A stretch of DNA of 64,000 bases from Microbacterium trichothecenolyticum (GCF_030818955.1 NZ_JAUTBF010000001.1:620001-684000); one strand, 5' to 3'; positions 27,291 through 39,707 are shown, counted from the stretch's first letter. Notes: generated by a model from the letters alone, not told the origin. A program made the numbers and translations.

Positions 27291-27707
27291 ATGGCCACCG
27301 AAGAGACCCTTGTCCTGGTCAAGCCCGACGGCGTCGCCCGCGGACTGACCGGCGCCATCCTCGCCCGCATCGAGGCGAAGGGGTACGCGCTCGTCGACAT
27401 CCGCCTCGTCGAGCCCGACCGCGAGACCCTCGCCCAGCACTACGCCGAGCACGAGGGAAAGCCGTTCTACGAGCCGCTGCTCGAGTTCATGCTTTCCGGC
27501 CCCTCGGTCGCCATCCGTCTCGCCGGCAACCGCGTGATCGAGGGCTTCCGCTCGCTGGCCGGCACGACCGACCCCACCACCGCCGCCCCCGGCACGATCC
27601 GCGGCGACTTCGGCCGCGATTGGGGCCTGAAGGTGCAGCAGAACCTCGTCCACGGCAGCGACAGCGTCGAGTCCGCCGAGCGCGAGCTGGCGATCTGGTT
27701 CGCCTGA
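27291..27707 (+). CDS. ndk: Nucleoside-diphosphate kinase
   Basis: The 138-residue enzyme equalises nucleoside triphosphate pools through a phosphohistidine. It begins MATEETLVLVKPDGVARGL, and the catalytic His is in NLVHGSDSVESAERE. Length and motifs match the family exactly. It lies 3 bases after the DUF4233 gene and is probably the last gene of the ileS-folC-DUF4233-ndk operon. Confidence 0.97.
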   Translation: MATEETLVLVKPDGVARGLTGAILARIEAKGYALVDIRLVEPDRETLAQHYAEHEGKPFYEPLLEFMLSGPSVAIRLAGNRVIEGFRSLAGTTDPTTAAPGTIRGDFGRDWGLKVQQNLVHGSDSVESAERELAIWFA

Positions 27708-27720
27708 TCCCGGATGCCGA

Positions 27721-27752
27721 GACGGCCGTCGCCCAAGGGGGTGGCGGCCGTC
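27721..27752 (+). terminator. Hairpin after ndk
   Basis: GACGGCCG (27721-27728) pairs with CGGCCGTC (27745-27752), with further imperfect pairing inside (CGCC/GGTGG). A short GTCGTTC follows. Moderately convincing. Confidence 0.55.
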
Positions 27753-27788
27753 GTCGTTCACCGGTGCGCGCCCGGCGCAGCCTCGGCG

Positions 27789-27860
27789 ATTCGCACAAAG
27801 TCAGCGGCATCCCGCGCCTCCCTGCTGAGAATGTGTAGATCGCAGAGGATACGCGGCACC
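27789..27860. repeat. Degenerate copy of the dispersed intergenic repeat, locus C
   Basis: ATTCGCACAAAGTCAGCGGCAT and ATGTGTAGATCGCAGAGGAT resemble the two arms of loci A and B (CACAAAGTCCGCGATG, and TGTGCGCATCGCGGAG) but are diverged. It occupies the 233-base gap between ndk and the converging VKOR gene. Confidence 0.55.
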
Positions 27861-27940
27861 TACCCACACGACGTCAGGGAACGTGGGGAAGAGCGGGTGT
27901 CATGGCGTCCATGAGGCGACGCCAGCGGACGCGCGTGCGA

Positions 27941-28537
27941 TCAGATCTGGCCCAGCACGTCGAGACGCAGCTGCGCGATCACGGCGATCACGACGAACGC
28001 GGCGAGGGTCATCAGGGGCACCCAGTGCATGAGACGGTCGGCGATGTGGCGAACCCGTTCACCGGGCACCACACCCTCGCGCAGCACGTGGAGGGTCACC
28101 ACGAAGAATGACGGGATCACGACCGACCACGTCACCATGCACCACGGGCAGAGGGTCGCGAGCACGAAGATACTCTGCGAGATCAGCCAGATCACGAAGG
28201 TGATCGCGAAGGCGAAGCCGAGCCAGAAGAGCGCCCAGAACCACCGCGCGAAACGCGCACCGGCCAAGAGCGCCATACCGACCACGATCGGCGCAACCCA
28301 GGCGGCCAGCCCGATGATGGGGTTCGGGAAGCCGAAGACGCTGCCCTGCGGGGACTGCAGGTTGGCGGAGCACTGCACGAGAACGCTGAAGTCGCACGAC
28401 GCGGCGGCTGAGGGATCGGCGAGCTGCTGGAACTTGTCCATCGTGAGCGAGAAAGCGGCCCACCACCCGACGATCCCCGCGAAGATGAGCCAGACGGCGA
28501 CGACGACGGGGCGACGCGGCGTGACGGTTTCGCTCAT
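27941..28537 (-). CDS. Vitamin K epoxide reductase (VKOR) family protein
   Basis: The 198-residue membrane protein has four to five hydrophobic segments and the VKOR cysteines: CDFSVLVQC in the first extracytoplasmic loop and the active-site CxxC in LATLCPWCMVTW. Bacterial VKORs reoxidise a DsbA-like partner using menaquinone and thus drive disulfide formation outside the membrane. No DsbA gene is adjacent. It follows the WXG100 operon on the same strand after a 124-base gap. Confidence 0.92.
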   Translation of the reverse strand: MSETVTPRRPVVVAVWLIFAGIVGWWAAFSLTMDKFQQLADPSAAASCDFSVLVQCSANLQSPQGSVFGFPNPIIGLAAWVAPIVVGMALLAGARFARWFWALFWLGFAFAITFVIWLISQSIFVLATLCPWCMVTWSVVIPSFFVVTLHVLREGVVPGERVRHIADRLMHWVPLMTLAAFVVIAVIAQLRLDVLGQI

Positions 28538-28661
28538 GAGCGCGATTCTCCCACCAGACTGCTATGCGCATGCTTTGAGCGCACCGGGCCTGCCTTCTCT
28601 TTGGCGGAACTGCCGCGGCCGGCTATCCCGCACAGCTCGCGCCACCACGCTTCCGGCGGCT

Positions 28662-30189
28662 TCACTCGTGGGTCGTGAAGACGCTGTGATCCACGACCTC
28701 GCCGGTGAACACGTCGACACCCGGTGGCGGACCACCGTGCTCCTCGGCATATTGCTTCTCCCACGCGGCGACTGAGTCGGTGTAAGCCTTGTTGTTGTGC
28801 GCGTCGAGCGGGCTGACAGGACCCGACATAAGTACTCGGTGGACGTTCGGAGCCGTCTCGTCGTAGGCGCTCCCATCGAGCGTCGGCACTATGTCGGTCA
28901 CGTGTTGGAAGGCGTACACGGGAATCTTCCGTGGGATATCGAACGAATCGATGGGCGAACCGTTGGTGACCACTCCTACCGTGTTGTACGGGAACGAGCG
29001 ATCCGCGGCAAGGTTCGCCGCCATGATCCCGCCCTGGCTGAACCCGGTCAGGACGACGTCGCTCCCCGGGGGGATGCCGGCGTCGCTCATCGCTTCGAGA
29101 ACCGCCCGCTCGTAGGCGGTACGGAGAAGAGGATTGTCCGCCATGAGGGCGACGTTCGAGTCGCGATCGTTGAGTGCGCCGGCATCCGGACCCAACTGCC
29201 AGTCCTGCGTGGAGGGGAGCGACACGACCCAACGCTCGATGCCGTCCGGACCCTTGATTTTCTTGACGTCGATCGCGGTCGAGTTTGCGGCGCCCATGGC
29301 GTCGGTTGTTCCATTGACCGAGACCAGGTCCGCCAGCGAAGAAAGATGAGTGACCTTTTGGGAGTCTTTCCAGGCCTCGTGCGCCTCGGTCCCGAGGGTC
29401 GCGGGGTCGATTTCTTCGACATCGGTCGAGTTCTGTATGAAGTTCTGCGCGGCCCCACCGAGGATGAAGCCCACGCCGACGCCGAGCCGCCCCGAAAGGC
29501 ACCCGCGCGAGGGCGTTAGCCATCGGCAGCATCTGGGCAATGATCTGTCGCAGTCGGCTCAGCCCCTCCGCGACGATCGGAAGGAGCTTTTGAAGCAGGG
29601 CGCCCAGTGCAAAAAGGGCTTCGAGTAGGTCGGTGACGAGGCGCCCTGTCGCTTCGATGAGGTCATACGCGGCGCGCGCGAAGTCCTCCACCCGGTCGGC
29701 GATCTCGAACGGATTGAGGCTGAACGAGAAGATTTGATCAGCGAACTGCGACAACTGCACGAGCGCGTCGCACACGTACGACCGGGTTGCCTCGACGATC
29801 CGAGAGGCAAGGCGGAGAGCCGCCGCGGTGGCGGCCGTCCACTCGGCGGCGTCGAGCGCGATGCGGTGGAGGTCCTCGTGACGCTCGCGAAGGGCGCGAA
29901 CCGTGCGTCCGTCGAGTTCGGCGAGAGACGATCGTGCCTGTTGGACGGTATCGGGGATACCCACCAGGGCTCGCGAGGCATCTTCCCATGCCGCCGCGAC
30001 GGATGCCGTCGCGGCGGGGTCGCCGACCAGCTCGTCGAACCATTCGCGTAGAGGCTGCACGAACTGGAGAACGACGCCGGCAATGCCGGGAATCTGCGCG
30101 CAGTAGTCGCCACCGGGACCATTGGTGGGGAGCCCCCCGGCCCAGCTTCCTCCGGCGAGTTCTGCGCTGATGCCAGATGCCACGGTCAT
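28662..30189 (-). CDS. WXG100-associated alpha/beta hydrolase, candidate type VII effector, frameshifted
   Basis: About 509 residues. The N-terminal 220 residues are Ala-rich helices (for example TVQQARSSLAELDGRTVRAL). The C-terminal half is an alpha/beta hydrolase with nucleophile motif VLTGFSQGGIMAANL, a likely acid in TDIVPTLDGS and a terminal His in VVDHSVF. One missing base near 29500 splits it; N-part ends in QMLPMANALAR and the C-part resumes at CLSGRLGVGVGFILGG. Helical N-terminus plus enzymatic C-terminus and position in a WXG100 operon suggest a secreted lipase/esterase-type effector. Last gene of the operon; no ESX machinery is in the window. Confidence 0.68.
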
Positions 30190-30503
30190 TAGTCGCTCCG
30201 GGAGAAAGCGTCGACGGCGTCCTGTTCAACGGTGGAGAAGCCCGTCGCGGCCTGATCGACCCCGCCCGCCACTCTCTCGGCGAGATCGCCCGCCGATGAC
30301 AGTAGCTCGCGCGCTCGCCCCGCGAGCGCGTTGGCCGAAGGTACGACCAGACCTCGGCTCAAGAGCCCGAAGGCGTCCCCGGGGAGCTCGGCGCGGATGC
30401 CGTCTCCGGCCGTGCCGAAAGCCGACGACGCCTCTCGAACATGATTCGCCTGTTTCTGGAGGACGCCACCGTCGATCTCGATGTGCTGGTTCGCTGCGGT
30501 CAT
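30189..30503 (-). CDS. WXG100-like (ESX-associated) small helical protein
   Basis: The 104-residue, cysteine-free helical protein (MTAANQHIEIDGGVLQKQAN) fits the EspC-like/DUF2580 type of ESX-associated proteins: an N-terminal IDxxxLxxxA pattern and a helical hairpin. It starts in an ATGA overlap with the lipoprotein gene's stop at 30500-30503 and its stop overlaps the hydrolase start by one base (TAATG). It probably partners the hydrolase's helical domain for export. Confidence 0.68.
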   Translation of the reverse strand: MTAANQHIEIDGGVLQKQANHVREASSAFGTAGDGIRAELPGDAFGLLSRGLVVPSANALAGRARELLSSAGDLAERVAGGVDQAATGFSTVEQDAVDAFSRSD

Positions 30504-30949
30504 CGTCCGGATTCCTCCGCGATCTTCCTCGCTTCATCCATTGTGATGCTGGTTCCGTCGTACCCGGGGGTGGCGCCGAGACTGGTGAGCGCGGACGCGA
30601 CATCAACGGACTCGTCCTCGGCGTCGCGGAAGGCCAGATCCAGATAGCTCATGCTCATGGACCGACCGTTCAGTGCGACGCCGATGACGTCACGCACAAA
30701 CTCTGGCGTGGCTTCAGTGCTTTCGTTCGGAGGGAGTTGAACCGTTCCCCCGATCGACAGAGTCTCCGTGAAGCCGCTCAGGCTGACCCCCGCCCACGCG
30801 TCGGTGATCCCCAAGTCCGCCGCTTCCAATACGGCAGGAATCTCCGTCTTGTACGAATCATCGTGGAAGGGCATCTGGCTACAGCCGGAGGCGACGCTCG
30901 CGGCGAGGGCGATGCCGAACAGGGCGGCCACGCGAGCACGCCGGATCAC
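30500..30949 (-). CDS. Lipoprotein of unknown function
   Basis: The 149-residue protein has a signal peptide with lipobox ASVASGC (cleavage before Cys23), so it is anchored outside the membrane. The mature part is acidic and matches nothing I recognise. ATGA overlaps join it to the genes on both sides. In a WXG100 operon it could be an immunity or chaperone-like factor for the hydrolase; that is inference only. Confidence 0.75.
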   Translation of the reverse strand: MIRRARVAALFGIALAASVASGCSQMPFHDDSYKTEIPAVLEAADLGITDAWAGVSLSGFTETLSIGGTVQLPPNESTEATPEFVRDVIGVALNGRSMSMSYLDLAFRDAEDESVDVASALTSLGATPGYDGTSITMDEARKIAEESGR

Positions 30950-31245
30950 GCCGTCGCCCCCAGTCCACGAGCTCCCGCGAGGTCGGCCTCGCTGTACGCG
31001 GTGGCGAGGTCCTCGAGGGCACCGCTCAATCGAGCCAGCAGGGCGGTTCGATTGACCAACCGTTCGCCGAACTGCGCCTGAGCACGCGCGTAGGCCTGCT
31101 GAGCCTCACCGCTCCACTGGGTGCTGAGGGTCGCTGCCTCGCGCGTGAGATTCTCGAGAAGCGCGTCGATCTGCGCGCCAGCCGCCTTGACGTTCTCCGC
31201 TGTCGTCGACAGGCGGAGTGGCGTGACTTCGAGGTGCTCGATCAT
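30946..31245 (-). CDS. WXG100-family protein
   Basis: The 99-residue protein has the family's length and turn motif: TQWSGEAQQAYARAQ between two helices, with preceding LTREAATLS. Such proteins are type VII secretion substrates that dimerise as helical hairpins. It overlaps its neighbours by 4 bases on both sides. Confidence 0.82.
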   Translation of the reverse strand: MIEHLEVTPLRLSTTAENVKAAGAQIDALLENLTREAATLSTQWSGEAQQAYARAQAQFGERLVNRTALLARLSGALEDLATAYSEADLAGARGLGATA

Positions 31246-31649
31246 CGGCCCACCGTTCCCGTGGTCGGGCCCGCGTACTCATCGTCGATCCGATGACGGG
31301 TCGATGCGACCAGCGGCGACGAATCACCCAGGCTCTCCGCCATGCGCCGAAGCGCGGCATCGGCGGCATCCCGCTGTGTCTCGCGCACCGTCTCGGTCAC
31401 GATGCGCGAGAGCGTCGCCGCGTCGAGATCCAAGGCTCTCGGCGAGATGTCGATGCGGTCCACGCGACCGCTCGCGTTCGCCGAGACGCGCACTTCACGA
31501 CCGACCGACGTCCGTGTCGCTGTCGCGGTGCGTACCTCGTCGGCCATGCGCGAAGCATCGTGCGCGAGCACTCGCGCCTGCGCAGTCTGGGCTTGCACGC
31601 GTGCGCGCGCCTGCCCCAGAGCGGTGAGCGAGTCGTCAGACAAGGTCAT
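31242..31649 (-). CDS. YbaB/EbfC-family protein
   Basis: The 135-residue protein has an N-terminal helix (ALGQARARVQAQTAQARVL) followed by the YbaB core (VGREVRVSANASGRVDRIDI.. ISPRALDLDAATLSRIV). YbaB proteins bind DNA as dimers. Homologues often lead WXG100/ESX-type operons in actinobacteria, as here. It is the first gene of the five-gene overlapping operon. Confidence 0.78.
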   Translation of the reverse strand: MTLSDDSLTALGQARARVQAQTAQARVLAHDASRMADEVRTATATRTSVGREVRVSANASGRVDRIDISPRALDLDAATLSRIVTETVRETQRDAADAALRRMAESLGDSSPLVASTRHRIDDEYAGPTTGTVGR

Positions 31650-31952
31650 GGGGCCCCCTTCGCCGGAATCTCGACCCTAGCGATCTCGGTCGCGCCCACG
31701 GAAGTGCCTGTGGATAACGGGGCTCGCGCTCGACGTCGTGAGCGTTCGTCCCGGTCCGTGCGATAATGAAGGCTGATGTGACCGCGGCCGCGCCGCAGGA
31801 ACATCACCAGAAGACTTCGGGCGATGACCGCCCTTCGCAGCACGAGCCGCAGGCCTGCTGCAGACCGAGTGAGTTCGCGGCCCCGCCGGGTGCGGCGCCG
31901 CATGAGATTTCGTCGGGCGACGCGCGGTGTCGCCCGCCAGGGAGTACCCCGC
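31650..31952. promoter_or_regulatory. Divergent gap between the WXG100 operon and rne
   Basis: This 303-base stretch holds a -10-like GATAAT at 31761-31766, which would give rne a leader of about 180 nt, as is usual for autoregulated RNase E genes. CCTGTGGATAACGG near 31708-31721 may serve the opposite direction. No gene is supported here. Confidence 0.4.
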
Positions 31953-34500
31953 ATGGCCGATGTGACAGACGAACAGAGCACCTCTGACGAGGCGGCGAAC
32001 ACCGCCCCCGAGACGCGGATTCCCGCCGAGAACGCCGTGCAGGCCGCCGACGTGGCCGACGCCCCCGGGGCCGACGAGGACGAAGAAGCGGTTCAGGACG
32101 CCGAAGAGGCGGCCGCCGAAGACAGCGGTGAGCCCGCGGTCCTCGACGACACGGCCGACGCTCCCGCGGAGGCGGCTTCCGCAGCGGCCGATGTGAACGG
32201 TGCGGGCGACGCCCCCGAAGCGGCTCCCACCGCCGAGCCCGTGGCATCGCCCTTCTCTTCCGACGACACCGTGACGGCGTCCGCCGCCACCGCTGAGTCG
32301 GCGGAGACCGGTGTCACGCCGGCGCCTGCCCAGCCCGAGAAGCCCGCTCGCCCCACGGCGGTGTCGCTGGGTCTGCTGCCCGAGAACTTCGTTTCGGCGG
32401 TCTCGACCGCTCTGCACTTCTACGCGCCCGAGTTGCCCCCGCTGCCGGCGCGCGAAGACTTCTTCGACCGTGACGAGCGCGACGACGACGATGCTCCGAA
32501 CGAGCGCGGCTCGGCGAACGCCCGTCGGCGCAACCGCCGCCGCGGGAGCACCGCAAGTGGATCGGACGACGCGGGAGAGGCGCCGACGCCGCCCGCGCGT
32601 CAGCGTGCCGTCGAGCTCATCACCGAACCGCAGCGCATCAAGGGCTCCACCCGCCTCGAGGCGAAGAAGCAGCGCCGTCGCGACGGTCGCGAAGCGGGCC
32701 GACGTCGTCCCGTCGTGACGGAGGCCGAGTTCCTCGCCCGGCGTGAGGCGGTCGATCGCGTCATGGTCGTGCGCTCGAAGGCGGGCCGCATCCAGATCGC
32801 GGTGCTCGAAGACAACGTGCTGGTCGAGCACTACGTCGCCCGCAACCAGGACGCGTCGCTGATCGGCAACGTGTACCTCGGTCGTGTGCAGAACGTGCTG
32901 CCCAGCATGGAGGCGGCCTTCGTCGACATCGGTCGCGGCCGTAACGCCGTGCTGTACTCCGGCGAGGTCGACTGGGACGGCGTCGAGACGAACAACCAGC
33001 CGCGCCGCATCGAGCTCGCCCTCAAGTCGGGCGACCGCGTGCTCGTCCAGGTGACGAAAGACCCGGTGGGTCACAAGGGTGCGCGTCTGACGAGCCAGAT
33101 CTCGCTGCCGGGCCGTTACCTCGTGTACGTGCCCAACGGCACGATGAACGGCATCTCGCGCAAGCTCCCCGACACCGAGCGTGCGCGTCTGAAGAAGATC
33201 CTGAAAGAGGTGCTGCCCGAGTCGTCGGGCGTCATCGTGCGCACCGCCGCCGAGGGCGCCACCGAGGAGCAGCTGACCCTCGACGTGCAGCGCCTCACCT
33301 CGCAGTGGGAGCACGTCTCCAGCCAGGTCAAGACGATCCAGGCTCCCGCCCTCCTGCACTCCGAGCCCGACCTGCTGGTGAAGATCGTGCGCGACGTCTT
33401 CAACGAGGACTTCACGCGCATGCTCATCCAGGGTGACGAGGCGCTGCAGACGATCTCCACCTACCTCAAGGGTGTCGCGCCCGACCTCGCTCGAGCGCGT
33501 CGAGAAGTACGAGGGCGATCAAGACCCCTTCGACGCGTTCCGTGTCACCGAGCAGATCGAGAAGGCGCTCGACCGCAAGGTGTGGCTGCCCTCCGGTGGC
33601 TCGCTCGTCATCGACCGCACCGAGGCGATGACCGTGGTCGACGTCAACACCGGCAAGTTCGTGGGTTCCGGCGGCAACCTCGAAGAGACCGTCACGAAGA
33701 ACAACCTCGAGGCGGCCGAGGAGATCGTGCGTCAGCTGCGGCTGCGCGACATCGGCGGCATCATCGTGGTCGACTTCATCGACATGGTGCTCGAGTCCAA
33801 CCGCGACCTCGTGCTGCGTCGGCTCATCGAGTGCCTCAGCCGTGACCGCACGAAGCACCAGGTCGCCGAGGTCACCTCGCTGGGTCTGGTGCAGATGACT
33901 CGCAAGAAGCTGGGCCTCGGTCTGCTGGAAACCTTCAGCGAGGCGTGCGAGGTGTGCGCCGGCCGTGGTGTCATCGTGCACCACGATCCGGTCGTCAAAC
34001 ACCGCTCGACCGGCATCGGCAACGGTTCCAGCGGCGGCAACGGCGGTTCTTCCAACCGTCGGGGCCGCGGCGGCAACGCCGCCTCGAACGGCAACGGCGC
34101 GAACGGCAATGGCGGGGGAGCGGGTAACACCACGCCCTCGACCCCGAACGGAGGCACGCACGTGATCACCGAGGGCGTCAAGTCGGCGCTGGCGCAGATC
34201 GCGGCATCCACCGTGAAGCCCACCATCGACGATCCGGCCGTCATCGAAGCCGCCGTGGTGGCCTCGGTCGAGGCCGTCGTCGAGGCGAAGGCCGAGACGC
34301 CGGCGCCCGTGCGCGAGAAGCGTCCGCGCAAGAAGCGCGAGCCGCGTGCCCCCCGCACCGAGAAGGACGCGCTGCTCGAGTCGGTGCTCGAAGCCCTCCC
34401 CGAGCCCAAGGCCCCCGGCCAGGGACGCTCCCGTCGTCGCGTGACCACGGCGGCGTTGACCGGTACCCCGGTGAACGCCCAGCCGTCTTCAGAGGGCTGA
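31953..34500 (+). CDS. rne: Ribonuclease E/G, frameshifted
   Basis: About 849 residues from ATG 31953 (MADVTDEQSTSDEAAN). An acidic N-terminal extension and an Arg-rich patch precede the S1 domain (YLGRVQNVLPSMEAAFVDIG) and catalytic core. The Mg-binding aspartates lie in TVVDVNTG and IVVDFIDMV, and the Zn-link is CEVCAGRG. A Gly/Asn-rich and basic tail follows. One extra base near 33486-33490 breaks the frame; PDLLERVEKYEG is expected there. RNase E is normally essential, so an assembly error is likely. Confidence 0.93.
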
Positions 34501-34518
34501 GCACCGCGGCATCCCTCC

Positions 34519-34572
34519 GACGGGTCGGGTCAGGTCGGCGAGCTCCGCTGCGCCGGCAGGAACCGACCCGTC
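34519..34572. terminator. Hairpin between rne and the converging DUF4031 gene
   Basis: GACGGGTCGG (34519-34528) pairs perfectly with CCGACCCGTC (34563-34572) around a 34-nt loop. It is symmetric and lies between convergent genes, so it can serve both. Confidence 0.55.
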
Positions 34573-34614
34573 GTGCGTCTGCCCCGCGGTCGCGCGGCAG
34601 CACCGTGCCCGGCC

Positions 34615-34890
34615 TCAGCTGCGAGGGTGCCGTTCGCGAGCGGTGATGCGCAGGCCCGAGGCCCGCAGACGCCGCACCAGTTCCTTGCCCCCGACGTGTT
34701 CGGCGCCGGCGGCCACGAGGTCGGCGTGACGCTCGTCGGGCACGTCGTAGTGGTCGAGATCGAATGCGCGCCGGGGGATTCCGGCTGCGGCGGCGAAGGC
34801 GTGCAGTTCGGCGAGATCGCTGTCGCTGACCAGATGCGCCCACAGTCGGCCGTGAGCGGGCCATTGCGGGTCGTCGATGAGAATGGCCAT
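34615..34890 (-). CDS. DUF4031 protein
   Basis: The 91-residue protein begins MAILIDDPQWPAHGRLWAHLVSD (first 20 residues MAILIDDPQWPAHGRLWAHL) and contains the family's HAFAAAAGIPRRAFDLDHYD and GGKELVRRLRASGLR. The function is unknown. TAGGAT (34902-34897) lies 6 bases before the ATG, so the transcript is probably leaderless. Confidence 0.85.
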   Translation of the reverse strand: MAILIDDPQWPAHGRLWAHLVSDSDLAELHAFAAAAGIPRRAFDLDHYDVPDERHADLVAAGAEHVGGKELVRRLRASGLRITARERHPRS

Positions 34891-34950
34891 CCGGTGATCC
34901 TACGGCCGACACGCGGAGCGAATGTTTTTGCCGGATGCGCAGGCGTGGGC

Positions 34951-35103
34951 TAAACTTGCTCTTTGGTGCGTCGTGTCCGCCCTTCCGGCGCGTGACCCCG
35001 CGAGCTTCGGCCCGCCGGATCGCACCGAGACTTGGGTCGTCAGACCCTCCCGACGTCATCAGACAACCGGAGCCCCGCGCTCCCGAACGAAAACAGGTGT
35101 GAA
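34951..35103 (+). promoter_or_regulatory. Promoter and leader of the rplU-rpmA operon
   Basis: TAAACT at 34951-34956 is a good -10; TTTGCC about 19 bases upstream is a possible -35. The leader of about 140 nt contains a GGGTC-GTCA-GACCC hairpin (35034-35047). Ribosomal protein operons are often autoregulated through such leaders; a specific L21 leader class was not recognised. Confidence 0.45.
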
Positions 35104-35412
35104 GTGGTTTACGCAGTTGTGCGCGCCGGCGGCCGCCAGGAGAAGGTCCAGGTCGGCACGGTCGTCGTGCTCGACCGCCAGAAGGCGAAGGTCGGCGAGA
35201 GCATCCAGCTGCCCGCCGTTCTGTTCGTCGACGGCGACGCGGTCACGACCGACGCCGACAAGCTCGCGAAGGTCTCGGTCACGGCCGAGGTGCTCGGCGA
35301 GGAGCGCGGTCCGAAGATCGTGATCCAGAAGTTCAAGAACAAGACCGGCTACAAGAAGCGCCAGGGCCACCGCCAGGACCTCACGCGCGTCAAGATCACC
35401 GGCATCAAGTAA
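35104..35412 (+). CDS. rplU: 50S ribosomal protein L21
   Basis: The 102-residue protein starts at GTG 35104 and reads [20 protein letters not shown], with the C-terminal signature [15 protein letters not shown]. It binds 23S rRNA next to L20. The size and ends match the family. The rpmA gene follows 18 bases later. Confidence 0.97.
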   Translation: MVYAVVRAGGRQEKVQVGTVVVLDRQKAKVGESIQLPAVLFVDGDAVTTDADKLAKVSVTAEVLGEERGPKIVIQKFKNKTGYKKRQGHRQDLTRVKITGIK

Positions 35413-35430
35413 GAGCCAGGAGACGCAGAG

Positions 35431-35688
35431 ATGGCACACAAAAAGGGCGCAAGCTCCACCCGCAACGGTCGTGACTCCAACGCACAGCGCCTCGGCGTGA
35501 AGCGCTTCGGTGGTCAGGCCGTCAACGCCGGCGAGATCCTCGTCCGCCAGCGCGGCACGCACTTCCACCCCGGCGCCAACGTCGGCCGTGGTGGCGACGA
35601 CACGCTGTTCGCCCTCGCCGCCGGTGCGGTCGAGTTCGGCAACAAGGGCGGCCGCAAGGTCGTCAACATCGTCGCCGCAGCGGAGTAA
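35431..35688 (+). CDS. rpmA: 50S ribosomal protein L27
   Basis: The 85-residue protein begins [20 protein letters not shown], with no N-terminal cleavage extension, and continues with [22 protein letters not shown]27 contacts the peptidyl-transferase centre. It is followed by a strong terminator. Confidence 0.98.
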   Translation: MAHKKGASSTRNGRDSNAQRLGVKRFGGQAVNAGEILVRQRGTHFHPGANVGRGGDDTLFALAAGAVEFGNKGGRKVVNIVAAAE

Positions 35689-38159
<2,471 letters not shown>

Positions 38160-38163
38160 GCCC

Positions 38164-39423
38164 ATGACCACGATCGCCGCCTCCGTCGACGAGCGCCTGC
38201 GTCTGGCCAAAGACGCCGCGCGTGAGATCGGCTTGCTGGATGCCGAGAGCAAGACCTCTCTGCTGAACGCCGTCGCCGATGCCCTCGAAGCTGCGTCCGA
38301 TGTCATCGTCGCGGCCAATGCCGACGATCTCGAGCGGGGGCGCGCCACCGACATCGGCGATGCTCTGCTCGACCGCCTGCGTCTCGACGAGTCGCGTGTC
38401 GCCGCTCTCGCGGCGGCGGTGCGTGCCGTCGCGGTCCTGCCCGATCCCGTCGGTCGCGTGCTCGATCGGCGCACCCTCGCGAACGGTCTCGAGCTGACCA
38501 AGGTGGCGGTGCCGTTCGGTGTCGTCGGGTCGATCTACGAGGCCCGTCCGAATGTCACGGTCGACATCGCCGCGCTCGCCCTGCGCTCCGGAAACGCCGT
38601 CGTGCTGCGTGGCGGTACCGCCGCGCAGAGCTCGAATGCCGCCCTGGTGACCGTCATGCGTGACGCCCTGCAGGCGCAGGGCGTCACGCCCGAGGCCGTG
38701 CAGAGCGTCGACGACTTCGGTCGCGACGGGGCACGGGCTCTCATGAACGCCCGCGGTCTCGTCGACGTGCTGGTCCCGCGGGGCAGTGCCTCGCTCATCG
38801 AGACGGTCGTCACGCAGTCCACCGTGCCCGTCATCGAGACAGGCGCGGGCGTCGTGCACATCTATCTCGACGCCAGCGCCCGCGACGACTGGGCGCGCGA
38901 CATCGTTCTCAACGCCAAGACGCAGCGTCCCAGTGTCTGCAACGCCGTCGAGACGGTGCTCGTGCATCGAGCCGCCGCCGACCGGCTGCTGCCGGAACTG
39001 CTGGCATCGCTGGTCGATGCCGGCGTCACCGTGCACGGCGACGAGACCGTCGTGGCGCACGATTCCCGCGCGATCGCGGCGACCGACGACGACTGGGCAC
39101 GCGAGTACCTCAGCCTCGACCTCGCCGTGCGGGTCGTCGACGACCTCGACGAGGCGCTGGCGCACATCCGCCGCTACTCGACGCACCACACCGAGTCGAT
39201 CATCACCGCCGACCAGGCGGCAGCCGATCGCTTCCTCGCCGAAGTCGACTCGGCGGTCGTCATGGTGAACGCCTCCACGCGTTTCACCGACGGTGGCGAG
39301 TTCGGCTTCGGTGCCGAGGTCGGCATCTCGACGCAGAAACTGCACGCCCGCGGACCCATGGGACTCGCCGAGCTGACGAGCACCAAGTGGCTCGGGCGCG
39401 GCGACGGCCAGGTGCGCGCCTGA
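38164..39423 (+). CDS. proA: Gamma-glutamyl phosphate reductase
   Basis: The 419-residue NADPH enzyme makes glutamate-5-semialdehyde in proline synthesis. Family motifs are YEARPNVTVDIAAL, the catalytic Cys in KTQRPSVCNAVETVL and FTDGGEFGFGAEVGIST. It starts 4 bases after proB. Length matches the family. Confidence 0.97.
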   Translation: MTTIAASVDERLRLAKDAAREIGLLDAESKTSLLNAVADALEAASDVIVAANADDLERGRATDIGDALLDRLRLDESRVAALAAAVRAVAVLPDPVGRVLDRRTLANGLELTKVAVPFGVVGSIYEARPNVTVDIAALALRSGNAVVLRGGTAAQSSNAALVTVMRDALQAQGVTPEAVQSVDDFGRDGARALMNARGLVDVLVPRGSASLIETVVTQSTVPVIETGAGVVHIYLDASARDDWARDIVLNAKTQRPSVCNAVETVLVHRAAADRLLPELLASLVDAGVTVHGDETVVAHDSRAIAATDDDWAREYLSLDLAVRVVDDLDEALAHIRRYSTHHTESIITADQAAADRFLAEVDSAVVMVNASTRFTDGGEFGFGAEVGISTQKLHARGPMGLAELTSTKWLGRGDGQVRA

Positions 39424-39472
39424 CCGCCTAAAATGGCTGTGCGCCTCGCGCAGAGCACTGATCGGAGCATTG

Positions 39473-39697
39473 ATGACTTTCGTCACACTTCTGGCCCACG
39501 CCGCAGAAGAAGGCGCCCACCACGGCGGCAACGTGCAGGCGCAGACCTTCTGGTTCGGTGCCGTCGCATTCGTCGTCTTCGTGGCGCTGAGTCTGGTCAC
39601 GCTGTCGTACCGCAACGTCGCCAACCGTCACGCGCACAAGGCAGAGGCGTACACGCAGAAGCACGGCACGCCCACCCCCGAGGCGCACGGCCACTGA
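39473..39697 (+). CDS. Small single-pass membrane protein
   Basis: The 74-residue protein has one hydrophobic segment ([21 protein letters not shown], first 20 residues [20 protein letters not shown]) with a His-rich N-terminus and C-terminus. ATG 39473 follows GGAG by 5-6 bases. TAAAAT at 39429-39434 is a likely -10. It lies between proA and nadD, a place where Microbacteriaceae commonly carry such a protein. The function is unknown. Confidence 0.75.
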   Translation: MTFVTLLAHAAEEGAHHGGNVQAQTFWFGAVAFVVFVALSLVTLSYRNVANRHAHKAEAYTQKHGTPTPEAHGH

Positions 39698-39707
39698 GGC
39701 CACCTGT

